Below are positions 1-9,256 of a stretch of 64,000 bases of DNA, one piece after another (the first letter of the stretch is position 1; each line of letters starts with the position of its first letter). A program made the position numbers and the translations under genes. Below the pieces are notes generated by a model. That model was not told the DNA's origin. It was given only the letters and a program-made list of their open reading frames with translations, and made no database searches. Origin of the DNA: Mantamonas sphyraenae. Lineage: Eukaryota; CRuMs; Mantamonadidae. The stretch is taken from positions 62,001-126,000 of the forward strand of contig JAPMXV010000070.1 in assembly GCA_026936335.1 (NCBI GenBank), given 5' to 3'.

Positions 1-3000
1 TCGTAGTCCAGCAACAGATCCACCTTGGCCGCCTTGCCCTTGGCGCACACCATCATCAATGGCGTGTCCACTGGCACAATCTCCTGCACGACTTCATGGC
101 CTTCCACGGGTGCTCCAGCGTCCAACAGAGCTTGGATGATGGCCGTCTCGTTGTCGCGACGCCGGGCGTGCTCGTGCAACGCCGTGCGACCTGCCGTGTC
201 GATTGCAGTCAGCCAGCCAAAATCCGCTGCCACCTCGGCCAGCTGCTCGCCACAGCGCACATCCTTCACCAGATGCAGCGGTGTTTTTGTTGGCCTGCCC
301 GTTGCGCGTTTGAACGCATCCAACTCTTTGAACGAGTACTGGATCAGCTCCGCCAGAATGGCCGAGTTGCCCAGTTGTGCCGCGATATGCACTGGCGTCA
401 TCCCATCTTTGTCTGTCAACGCCGTCATGGCATCATGTTTCAACAACAGTTTGACGTAATCCAGGCTCTGAACACGCACGGCCATGTGCAGCGCCGTGTC
501 CTCTGCCGCGTTGCGCAGCGACAGATCAGCCTTGGGCTCGTGTTTCAACAGTGCTTCCAGCAACGGCACGTCCTGCAGCGTCGCCAGCCGCTCTCGCTCG
601 TCTTCCTCCTTTCTTGCCTCCTCGCGCTCTTCCAGCTCCAGTTTGCGTTCCAACGACATGGGTTCGTCTTCCTTGTTGCTGCTGCTGCTGCTGCTGCCTT
701 CATCCTTGTCTTTGTCCGTTTCTTCATCCTTTTGCGGATTGTTGTCCTTGTCCTTGCCCTTGCCGTCCTTGCCGTCCTTGCTGTCCTTGCTGTCCTTGCC
801 GTCCTTTTCCTTCTCCTTGCCCTTTTGGTCTCCGACCTCCTTTTCCTCGTTCTTCTCGTTCTCCCTCTCCTCTTCCTTGGGCGGCAGTTCCTTTGGCGAC
901 TTGTACTGTTCGATGAGATGCATGATGGGCGTGTTGCCATCGTCGTCGCGGGCATTGATGTCCGCGCCCAGGCGCAACAAGAGTCGGGCCACGGCCGATT
1001 CACTGGCACAATGCAGCGGAGTCCACTTTTCAAACTTGGTCGGTTCACCGTTGACGTCCATCGTTGCCGTGGCTGCTGTCAGCTTGGGATACTCCCACAT
1101 GCGGTCTTTCGGCAATTCCCAAGTGTGTACATCCTCAACGGTGCGACCAGAGGCGTTGCTCGCACCGCTGCTGCTGCTGCTGCTGCCTCCTTCTGGCGAC
1201 GAGGTGCGCGTATGAGACGAGTCGCTGGACGTGGTTCGACCTGAGCGGCTGTGTGCCATGCCAGCGTCCTCTGCGTCGCCATTGGTCTCCTTGGCTTCGC
1301 TTTCCTTGCTCAGCAACAGGCGCTTTGCCGCGTTGAGTGCGGTGCCGTAGGCAATCTTGGCTGGTTCCGACTCCCAATCCGTCAGAACCATCTTGCACCA
1401 CTCTTCGCTGGTAGCGGCGGCGTGATGCAACAGCGTCCATCCGTTTTCGTCTTCACTGACCAGGTCGGCTCCGGCCATGGCCAGCAAGCGAAAGATGTCA
1501 CGGTCTTGGTTGATCTGTGCGATGCGGATGGGTGTGTGGTTGCGCGGATCGCGCACGTCCAGCTCAAGTCCAGGGACCTCCAGCAGGGACTTGACGCACC
1601 GGTAGGCGCCGTGCGACACGGCCTCGTGCAACAGAGACACACTGTAGAGGGTCATGTTGGGGTCCAGGTCATGGTCCACCAGATACTTTTCCATCTCGTC
1701 GTGCTCATCCTTGTCAAAAATCTGCAAAAACACGCGAAAGTGCTCCTCCAACGCCTCTTGCTTGGCATGCGTTTCTTCCTGTTCCTTTTTCATGCTCTCA
1801 ATGTCCAGCGAGGCGGCAGACACGGCCAGCAAGCGCAACGCCTTGAGTTGCACGCGGAACTGGCCGTCGACAACGGGGCCCACGACCTTGTGGAACACCA
1901 CCGTGCCGTCTTTCTTCAGCCGTTGGTTCTCCTGCTTGGCCAGCTTCAACTTGCGCCATTGCTTCTTGGCAATGATTTTGCGCCGTTCCAGATCGTCTGC
2001 CTCCTTCTTGGCCTGCTCCTCGGCAAACTTTTCCTCCTCCACCCTATCCTCGGCGTCCGTTTCCAAGTCCTTCTTGGTGTACTGGCTCAGCCACTCCTTG
2101 CACGCCTTGTAGTCTTCAAACAGCTCCGGGTCGCGCATGGTGGACTTTGCGTCGAGCATCTTTTGCACGTAATCGATGGCCTTGTTCTGCTTCTTGTCGA
2201 TGATGTTTGCGTCGGCGCCCGCCTGCAGGAGGCTACCCACAATGTTGGCATAACCTTGCTGGGCGGCAAAGATGAGCGGGGTGACCCCCTCCTGGTTGGC
2301 TACGTTGATGGGTGCGCCGCGTGCGAGAAAGATATCGACGATTTCGTCGGCTCCCTTGAAGCAGACGCAGTGGAGGGGCGTGTTGCGGTTGGCATCGCGT
2401 GCGTCGAGGCGAGCACGCTTCTTGAGCAGGTGGTTTGCGCTCATTTGGGCGTTGACAATGTGCAGCGGCTGCCACTTTTCCTTGTCCGTGGGCTCGCTGA
2501 GATCGGAGGAACCGACGTCAATGAGGAGCTTTGTGCAAAAGGTGGACGTGTTGATGAGGCTGAGGTGCAATGCGGTGTAGCCGTCGTTGTTCTTGAGCGA
2601 AACGGAGGCGCCCTTTTGCAGGAGGAGAAAGACGCAGTTGCCGTGGTTGTTGGTGGCTGCAATGTGCAGGGGTGAATCGCCATCGTTGTTCTTGGGATCG
2701 AGCTTGGAGTTGAACTCGAGGAGGAGGTTGACCAGCTCGACGTTGTCAGCGCGCTCGACGGCTTTGTGGATGGGCAAGTTGCCGTTGTCGTCGGTCATGG
2801 CGACGCTGGCGCCTTGCTCAAGCAGATACAGGGCAACCTCTGCAGACATGGTGTTGTGCAGCGGAGTGATGTGGTCGCCGGCGCTGCTCTGGTTGATGTC
2901 GAGCTTGTTTTCAATGAGAAAACGGACGCAGTCGACGCTGCCTGCGGCTGCGGCGTAGTGCAAGCCGGAGAAGCCAAAGTCATCTGTGTCAAAGATATCA

Positions 3001-4478
3001 GCGCCTGCATCAAAGAGCAGCTCGAGAATGTAGGGGTCACCTCGGGCACAGGCGAGAATGAACGGGGTTTGGCCTTTGGCGTTCTTGCCCTGCAAGGACC
3101 CGCCTGCCTCGATGAGCACCTGGCATACCTCTGGCTCGACGTTGTCGGTCCAGACGACGGTGTGCAGGGGTGTGTTTGCGTCGTAGTTGGGCAGGTTGAT
3201 GTTGCCCGAGTAGTTTTGGACGAGGACTTCGGCAGCCTCTTGGGTGCTGACGAGATGGAATGCCGTCTCGCCGTCGCTGTTTGCAGCAGTGAGATCCATG
3301 CCTGAGCACTGGATGAGACGGCGAACGACGGCGGCGGAGCCGTTGAGGGCAGCGTGGTGCAGGGCAGTGTCCTGGGTCTCGCTGACGCGCATGGGGTCAG
3401 CCTTGTGTTGGAGGAGGAGGTTGATGGTTTCCACATTGCCGTCCTTGGCGGCGAGCATGAGTGGTGTGATGCCCTCCTGGGTGACTGCGTTGGGGTTGGC
3501 ACGATTCTCGAGGAGGATGTCCAGGAGTCGCAGCTTGCCCTTTGCGGCAGCGTTGTGAAGTGGCGTGTTGCCGACCTTGTCAGCATGGTTGATGTCGACG
3601 CCTGCGTTGATGAGTAGCTCTGCGCTCTGTGGATCCTCGCACAGCTGGAGAGCGTTCCAGTCGAAGGAAGTGAGCTGGTTGGGGTCCGCTCCAAAGTCGA
3701 GCAGCAGCTGTACAAACTCGGGTTCCGAGATCTGCGCGGCATAGTGCAGCGCAGAGTAGTTCTGTCCGTCGGTATAGTTGACGGATTCCTGTGTGGGCAG
3801 GGCGAGCGAGGGAGAGGGGGACGCGGGGGCGGGGCGGGTCAGATGTTGAAAATCGATGCGGCCGTTGGGACTGGACGCGCGTCGCGTGATGGTTTTCGAG
3901 TTCCCGAGCGGATGGGGGCAAGTGGGGGCTGGAGCAGGTGTCTCGTGGCCCGTAACCTACATTGTTATGATACAGGAGGAGGGACAGGGTGTCAAAGTGC
4001 TTGTTGCTTGTGGCGAGGATGATGGGTGTGGAGCGGCCAACGTCCTCGGTGTAAATGTCCGTTGACGCGCCGGCCTGCAGCAGACCGCTCATGCAGTTGG
4101 TGGAACCGTAATAGGCTGGATACGGGGTGGAATGTGCAAAATGTCAGCAGACGGGCGGGTGTGGACACGTCGATGTGGTCCATGGGCAATAGCAGAGGGG
4201 CAAGGTGAGGCAGGAGGGGACTGCGGGCTTGCGTTGCCCCACACACGTACCGGCCCAGTGCACAGCAGTGTACTTTTTCAGGTAGTAGTCATAGTTGCCA
4301 TTGAGAAGTGCAATGGCAGAGTCCCACTCGTCCTCCCGGATGAAGCCGATGATTTGACCGATCTGTGGGATGGTGAGGGTGGGTTGGGTGGACGGATTAT
4401 GCAAAACGTGAGCCATGATGAACATAGAGACCGGTGGAAGAGCAAAGAGTGACATACGAGTTCGTCAGTATCGCTCAT
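1..4478 (-). CDS. Large ankyrin-repeat/coiled-coil protein, 3' end outside window
   Basis: Four exons read on the minus strand: 4478-4458 (starts MSDTDEL), 4362-4251, 4115-3961 and 3788 to beyond base 1. Introns of 95, 135 and 172 bp have GTATGT, GTACGT and GTAGGT donors and CAG acceptors, and all junctions stay in frame. About 1,358 codons are visible. The protein has many ankyrin repeats (for example TPLHNAAAKGK, TPLHIAATNNHGN, TPIRIAQINQDRD), interrupted by a charged coiled-coil stretch encoded near 2.15-1.75 kb and a Ser/Lys/Asp/Glu low-complexity stretch near 0.9-0.6 kb that includes a CTG run. Ankyrins resume and run to the window edge. It is probably an intracellular scaffold; no catalytic domain is visible. 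It is unrelated in its details to the tandem ankyrin family at 26-46 kb. The frame and introns are well supported; the function is not known. Confidence 0.85.
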
Positions 4479-4523
4479 GTGGAAGCGGTGGGTTTTGTTG
4501 GGGGCATGGGGGCATGGGGTCAG

Positions 4524-5969
4524 TCACTCCCAGTCCTCGTCTTCGTCATCATCGTCCTCCAGCATGGCCAGGATCTCTGCTTTGCTCTTGCTGGGTGTGG
4601 ACACTTCCTGTGGTGTGTCCATCTGCGTGTCTTGTGGCTGTGGTTCGTCCCCTGTTTGTACGTCGACAGCGTGCACGTCCACCAACTCATCCTGCTCGGG
4701 TTCCATCGTTGCCCCATGCTCGCTTTCCACCACCACATGCTGTTCGTCGCCCTCTGCCTCTGCCTCTGCCTCTGCCTCTGCCTCTGCCTCTGCCTCCTCC
4801 TCCTCCTCTTCCTCGTCTCCCCAGCCTGCTTTGACCCCGCTGCTGACTCGAATTCCAGGTGTGTTTCCCTGCAGCACGGGAGCGACGTATTCAGGGGTTT
4901 CCTCTGCGCCTGTATTGCCCAGAGCAACTGCAGAGACAGGCGTCATGCCCAGTCCAGAGTCTGTGGTGGTATGCGTGGCTGTTGGCACCGGGTTGGTAGG
5001 GTCGTTTTGTGCGTTGTCGTCGTCGTCGCTCCACCCGTCCTCGTCCTCCTCAGCATCCTCAGCAGCCGCTCCAAGGACCACTGCCTGGCGTCGGGCCTCG
5101 TCTCGCTCCACCACATGCACGTGAAAGTAGTATCGGGACCAAAACTCTTCGTAGGAGACGGCCTTGGGCACAAAGGTGGTGTGGTACCTTGCCACGGTCT
5201 TGCTGCGACGCATCAATTGTGCAATCTCCTCTGTCTTTTCCTGCACGTCAAAGCCGGCCAGCCATTCTTCGTAGAGGCCGCGATTCACAGGCACGTTGAC
5301 AAACGTCTTGCTATCTTCCTGCAGGGCTCGCACCCTGGTTTTGACACGGTCCACCCTCCCTGCAGCGTCATCCTTGCCAATGAGCTCCGTCTCCCTGCTG
5401 TTCTGTGTGTGTTGCATTGTGCCGGTGCCGTTGTCGGGCGTCTCCTCCTCCGATTCCTCCTGCGACAAGCCTCCGAAGCGGAAGAGTGTGCCGGCCTCTT
5501 TCCACAGCCTCTCGGTCGCTCCTCCGCCACCGGCCCGCTTGGGCTTCAATGCAGACGGCACGCCACCCTGTCCACTTCCTCTCCTGCCTCCGCCTCGTCC
5601 TTCCGACGGCGTGCTTGGAGTTTCGGGGGTGCGACTTCCTCCGGCGTGGCCATTCAGCCCCGCCCAAAAGTCGTTCAGGCCGTCGCTCAGTACGCTGCTG
5701 TTCAATGTGTCCTGTCCCCCCGAAGCAGAGTGTGTGTTGGAAGTGGCCATGCTGCTCGTGGTGGTCGTGGTGGTGGTCGTGGTCGTGGTCGTGGTGGGGG
5801 TGGGTGAGGTTCTGCTCGGCGGCTGATCTGCTCCCACGCCCTGCGTCGTGCTCTGTGGCTGTGGCTGAGGCTGTGGTTGCGACTCCTTTTGCTGCTGCTG
5901 CTTGATATCGCGCTGCAGCTCTTGGGCAAACTCTTTGTAGCCATTGAGGATGCCTTCAAAGAAGGACAT
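4524..5969 (-). CDS. BSD-domain protein
   Basis: A single open frame of 481 residues. The start chosen is MSFFEGILNGYKEFAQ; an in-frame upstream extension lacks conserved features. The N-terminus is a short amphipathic helix followed by Gln/Pro- and Thr-rich low complexity. A BSD domain lies at about residues 230-285, with the diagnostic aromatic pair in EEFWSRYYFHVH. The C-terminal third is acidic, including an (EA)n tract from a CCTCTG hexanucleotide run and an acidic tail ending in DEDWE. BSD domains occur in TFIIH p62, SYAP1 and BSDC1; the layout is closest to SYAP1/BSDC1-type proteins, whose biochemical role is poorly defined. It lies 45 bp downstream of the ankyrin gene's start on the same strand and is head-to-head with the next gene (107 bp between ATGs). 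Confidence 0.8.
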   Translation of the reverse strand: MSFFEGILNGYKEFAQELQRDIKQQQQKESQPQPQPQPQSTTQGVGADQPPSRTSPTPTTTTTTTTTTTTTSSMATSNTHSASGGQDTLNSSVLSDGLNDFWAGLNGHAGGSRTPETPSTPSEGRGGGRRGSGQGGVPSALKPKRAGGGGATERLWKEAGTLFRFGGLSQEESEEETPDNGTGTMQHTQNSRETELIGKDDAAGRVDRVKTRVRALQEDSKTFVNVPVNRGLYEEWLAGFDVQEKTEEIAQLMRRSKTVARYHTTFVPKAVSYEEFWSRYYFHVHVVERDEARRQAVVLGAAAEDAEEDEDGWSDDDDNAQNDPTNPVPTATHTTTDSGLGMTPVSAVALGNTGAEETPEYVAPVLQGNTPGIRVSSGVKAGWGDEEEEEEEAEAEAEAEAEAEAEGDEQHVVVESEHGATMEPEQDELVDVHAVDVQTGDEPQPQDTQMDTPQEVSTPSKSKAEILAMLEDDDDEDEDWE

Positions 5970-6076
5970 GGCTGGGTGGGTGGGAGTTGAGCCGAGAACG
6001 CCTTGGCTCAGCCACCGCAACGCATTCCCTCAGTCACTGCACACCCTACCAACATCATCGTCATCATCCGGTAGTC

Positions 6077-6799
6077 ATGGGCAAACGCAAGGGACGCAAG
6101 GGACGCAAGCGCAAGCAGGGCGAAGAGGAAGGGGCCAACGAGGCGGATTTCGACACCGCGGACGAGGGCACCACCGAAGCCAAGAAGCAGCGCGTGGAGG
6201 ACGGAGAGGAAGGAAACGAGGGCGAAGGTGATGGCAACGAGGGGCGCCTGCATCCCGCACTCGCCTATCTGGACGCATGGGCCGAACGCGAGAACGGCAT
6301 GTGGAAGTTCAACAAGCTGCGACGTAAGTGTGCCCATGGCGAAGAACACAGTGCGCGGTACACATGGCTCACGCGTCAATGGGTGTGGGTTGCATCAACA
6401 CGCCTCTACACAGAAACCCAACTCCTCCGCATGTACCAGCACAAGGCGCAGATGCCCAAGGAGTACTTTGCCACGTTCCTCCTGTACATTGCCGACATGC
6501 AGGGCATGGCCCGCAAGAAGACTCTGGAAGAAGCCAGCCAATTGGTGGAGCAGGGCCAGGATGCGTTTGTAGAAGCCCACATGTCGTCGTCGTCGAGTTC
6601 GTCGTCGTCGTCCTCCTCTGCAGACGACACAGAAGGTGGCTCCTCTCCATCGTCGTCTCCGCCACGCGTGACACATGTCCGCTTTGCAGAGGTGGAGGAG
6701 AAGCAGGAACAAGAAGAGGCGGAACGGGCGCGGCTTGCGGACGAGTACCGGCGCAGGCGTCGACGTGCGGCCAAGGTTCAATTCACGCTGACAGAATGA
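6077..6799 (+). CDS. WKF-domain (C7orf50-like) nucleolar-type protein
   Basis: Two exons, 6077-6323 and 6414-6799, with a 90-bp intron (GTAAGT donor, CAG acceptor). Splicing joins a C to AA, giving KLRQTQLLRMY, which restores the WKF-domain core (W-K-F-x-K-x-R-Q-x-x-x-L) that is broken in the unspliced frame. The start at 6077 gives the very basic MGKRKGRKGRKRK, a likely nuclear or nucleolar signal. An acidic region follows, then LHPALAYLDAWAERENGMWKF (WKF domain about residues 57-110), a polyserine tract from a TCG run, and an Arg-rich C-terminus. Human C7orf50 is a nucleolar protein of uncertain function linked to ribosome biogenesis. It converges on the desaturase gene with 117 bp between the stops. 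Confidence 0.82.
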   Translation: MGKRKGRKGRKRKQGEEEGANEADFDTADEGTTEAKKQRVEDGEEGNEGEGDGNEGRLHPALAYLDAWAERENGMWKFNKLRRKCAHGEEHSARYTWLTRQWVWVASTRLYTETQLLRMYQHKAQMPKEYFATFLLYIADMQGMARKKTLEEASQLVEQGQDAFVEAHMSSSSSSSSSSSSADDTEGGSSPSSSPPRVTHVRFAEVEEKQEQEEAERARLADEYRRRRRRAAKVQFTLTE

Positions 6800-6916
6800 T
6801 TGCTGCATGATGGCTGGGGAAAGAATCCTTGCATTGAATTTTATCACACACGTTCTTGTTCAACCATTGTCTCTGACATGTGGGGCCCAAAAGCTCCCCC
6901 ACGACGCCACAGACGC

Positions 6917-8392
6917 TCATCCGCGTGCGTTGAGTCCGTCGCTGAGGAGCTCGCCAAAGGTATGCCTGTGCTTGCCGCTGGCTCCGTCCTCGTCCGAGTC
7001 GTCCTTCTTGTGGTTGCTGTAGTCGTCCACCTGCGAGGCAGCCTCCTTGAGGGTCTCGTAGGTCTTGATGTTTGCGTCGACAAAGCTCAGCTCGTAGCGG
7101 TCGAGACCCCAGTGGTTGCAAAAGTCGATGAGCATGGAGCGGACCTTGCGCAGATGGTGGCGAGACACACGAGGGAACAGGTGGTGCTCGAGCTGGAACT
7201 GCAGGCCGCCGTGGAACCAGTCCATGGACGGGTCGCAGTCGATGTCCATCGAAGTGGCCAGCTGGGTGCGCAGAAAGTCCTCGTTGTCGTTGCGGTAGCG
7301 AATGCCCTCGTAGGTCTCCATGGCAAAGTGCGAGAGAATGATCTGCACGTGCAGGAGGCCAGCGACGGCGTGCGAGCCCAGGAGCACGGCCAGGAGGGTG
7401 CCCCATGAGTCGCAGAAGGAGAGCAGGTAGCTAAACCATGCAAAGAAGAAGCAGCTGCCGGCAAGGTCGGTGTAACGGGACTGCACGGGCAGGGCGGGGT
7501 TCAAGAGGAACATGAGGCTCTGGGCGTAGAGGTTGAAGCGAGCAACCATCATGATGGGGTAGAAGGAGAAGTGCTGGAATTGCACAAAGAATCGGGCCAC
7601 GGCATCAAAGGGCATGACACGCTCGTGGTAGGTAGAGTACAGGCTCTTGAAGAGCTTGCTGGTGATGGCCAGCACAGGCATGTGTTGAATGTCCGGGTCT
7701 GCGTTGACGCTGTTGGTGGTCACGTGGTGGCGGTTGTGCGTGCTCTTCCACCAGCCGATGCTGATGCCTGTGAAGGAGGCACCGACAAAGTAGCCGAGGA
7801 AGTAGTCGATAGCACGGACATGAGAGACGCCGTTGTGGCCTGCGTCGTGGCCGATAAAGGCAATCTGCTGCCAGAAGAAACCCAGCACCACGCCGCCAAT
7901 GATCTGAACCCAAGGCTGTTCCCTGAACTGGGTGATCATGAATGCGGCCAGGACAAAGAGGGAGAGGCACCACGCGGCCATCTTGACGTAGAACATGTAG
8001 TCGGTTTCGTGGTAGCCGCGCATCCACACCTCGTCCGAGAGCTCCTTGAAGGCCACCTTGATCTCGTCCTCCTCGTAGCCCACCAGTTCGCCGATGTGGT
8101 ACGGTTGCAGGGTCTTGAAGACGTAGGTGGGGTGGAATTCGCGGAATGGGTCGGTTGCATCCCTGCCGGCCACGCCGGCAATGGTTTTGGGTCCTCCAGG
8201 GTGCTTGTTCATCCACGAGTGGGGCACTGCGTACACGTGCTTGTCCAGCACAATCCAGCAGTCCTCGGGGGTGTCGTGCTGGCGCACTTCCTCGATGGTG
8301 TAGCGCGGGAGGGCGTCCACATTCTTTTTGATTGCCGGGGTGCGGCGAGCCAGCTCCTCCGCCAGCTGTGCGGTCTTTTCCTTGGTGAGCAT
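6917..8392 (-). CDS. Cytochrome b5-fusion front-end desaturase (sphingolipid delta-8 / acyl delta-6 type)
   Basis: An intronless 491-residue protein; the ATG at 8392 gives MLTKEKTAQLAEELARR. An N-terminal cytochrome b5 domain has the haem motif HPGG (about residue 64). Then come membrane segments and the three histidine boxes: HDAGH (about 182), HNRHH (about 217) and QLEHH (about 398). Gln in place of the first His of box three is the hallmark of front-end desaturases. The context WFHGGLQFQLEHHLFPR is typical of delta-8 sphingoid-base and delta-6 fatty-acyl enzymes, so the substrate cannot be settled by reading. Expected location is the ER membrane, with electrons from NADH-cytochrome b5 reductase. 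The hydrophilic tail DDYSNHKKDDSDEDGASG is unusual in length. Confidence 0.93.
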   Translation of the reverse strand: MLTKEKTAQLAEELARRTPAIKKNVDALPRYTIEEVRQHDTPEDCWIVLDKHVYAVPHSWMNKHPGGPKTIAGVAGRDATDPFREFHPTYVFKTLQPYHIGELVGYEEDEIKVAFKELSDEVWMRGYHETDYMFYVKMAAWCLSLFVLAAFMITQFREQPWVQIIGGVVLGFFWQQIAFIGHDAGHNGVSHVRAIDYFLGYFVGASFTGISIGWWKSTHNRHHVTTNSVNADPDIQHMPVLAITSKLFKSLYSTYHERVMPFDAVARFFVQFQHFSFYPIMMVARFNLYAQSLMFLLNPALPVQSRYTDLAGSCFFFAWFSYLLSFCDSWGTLLAVLLGSHAVAGLLHVQIILSHFAMETYEGIRYRNDNEDFLRTQLATSMDIDCDPSMDWFHGGLQFQLEHHLFPRVSRHHLRKVRSMLIDFCNHWGLDRYELSFVDANIKTYETLKEAASQVDDYSNHKKDDSDEDGASGKHRHTFGELLSDGLNARG

Positions 8393-9256
8393 GTTGTGTG
8401 AAAGGGGCTGCGTTGGGGGTTTCCAGCGAGATTGGTGGTTGCTGCGCGGATGTGGGTGTGGTGTGGTGTGTGTTAGAGTGTCCGTGTCGTTGGCGATGCG
8501 TTTTTTCGAGAGCCCTTTCTGCCATGCATCATCCACGCTGGTGTCGTTGGGACCCCGTGCACCACGCATGGACGCCGCACACGTGTTCCTGGGCGTGCAA
8601 CCCATGCATGAAGGACCATGGCAGGTGGACACGAACTTGCATGCGTGTGCAGGGTGTCGTGGCCCCTGGAGACGGGTCCAACATTCATGACCCTCTGCCC
8701 GAGAAAAAAGCAAAGGGTTACTGGGGGCCCGCCAACGTGCACGCGCACTTTCCAACGGCCCTCCACATGCATACAGGGCTTCCCATGCACCGCAATCGGG
8801 CTCCAACGCATACACCCACACAGTGCGCACGCATGCAGCCTTTCAGGGACGTGCTGGGGCACATCCATGCTCTTGCCGGCGTTGTTATCCGAATTGGCAC
8901 GAAATCTGGGAACGCAGCTCAGGTGCCCGCGCATCGCCCACACGATGGTTGAAACGACCCATGGCACTGAGCCACCCAGCCACCGGCATACAGCGCCCCC
9001 CATCACTTGGTACACATGTTGTGCGATGTTCATCACTCACCAAAAAGGTCGGTCTCCCTGTGTTTTCGCTGGCTCCTGGAGCGTGTCACCCGTCGGTCCG
9101 CTTCGACCCTCTTTTGCTCCGGCCCAAACCCCGCGGCAGGCGCACGCACCGATGAAGATAGCTCGCAACCGAGGCAAATCCGCCAGCATGGCGGCCTGTG
9201 AACAAGCTGGTGCGAAGGAGCGGCCAACGTTGCTCAGCTTTTCGCCTCGCCAGCCC
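8393..9256. promoter_or_regulatory. Divergent intergenic region with repeated ATGCAT/GCATGC motifs
   Basis: This 864-bp gap between two divergently transcribed genes is the longest gene-free stretch in the housekeeping half of the window. I see no coding frame with recognisable content. It contains at least five short palindromic ATGCAT or GCATGC motifs (near 8523, 8603, 8638, 8765 and 8831), more than expected elsewhere in the window. They may be binding sites for a shared bidirectional promoter; this is inference. Confidence 0.3.

Noticed and set aside
2795-3742. A 315-codon Ser/Thr-rich frame on the minus strand over the first ankyrin gene
   Set aside because: It overlaps the ankyrin-coding frame on the same strand, which has consistent TPLH-AA repeats and proper splice joints; this one is a shifted frame.
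5970-6040. tRNA-like match (GCGGTGGCTGAGCCAAGGCG and a GGCTCAACTCCC box) upstream of the BSD gene
   Set aside because: No anticodon arm or acceptor pairing can be found in either normal or permuted order; probably chance similarity in the 5' leader.
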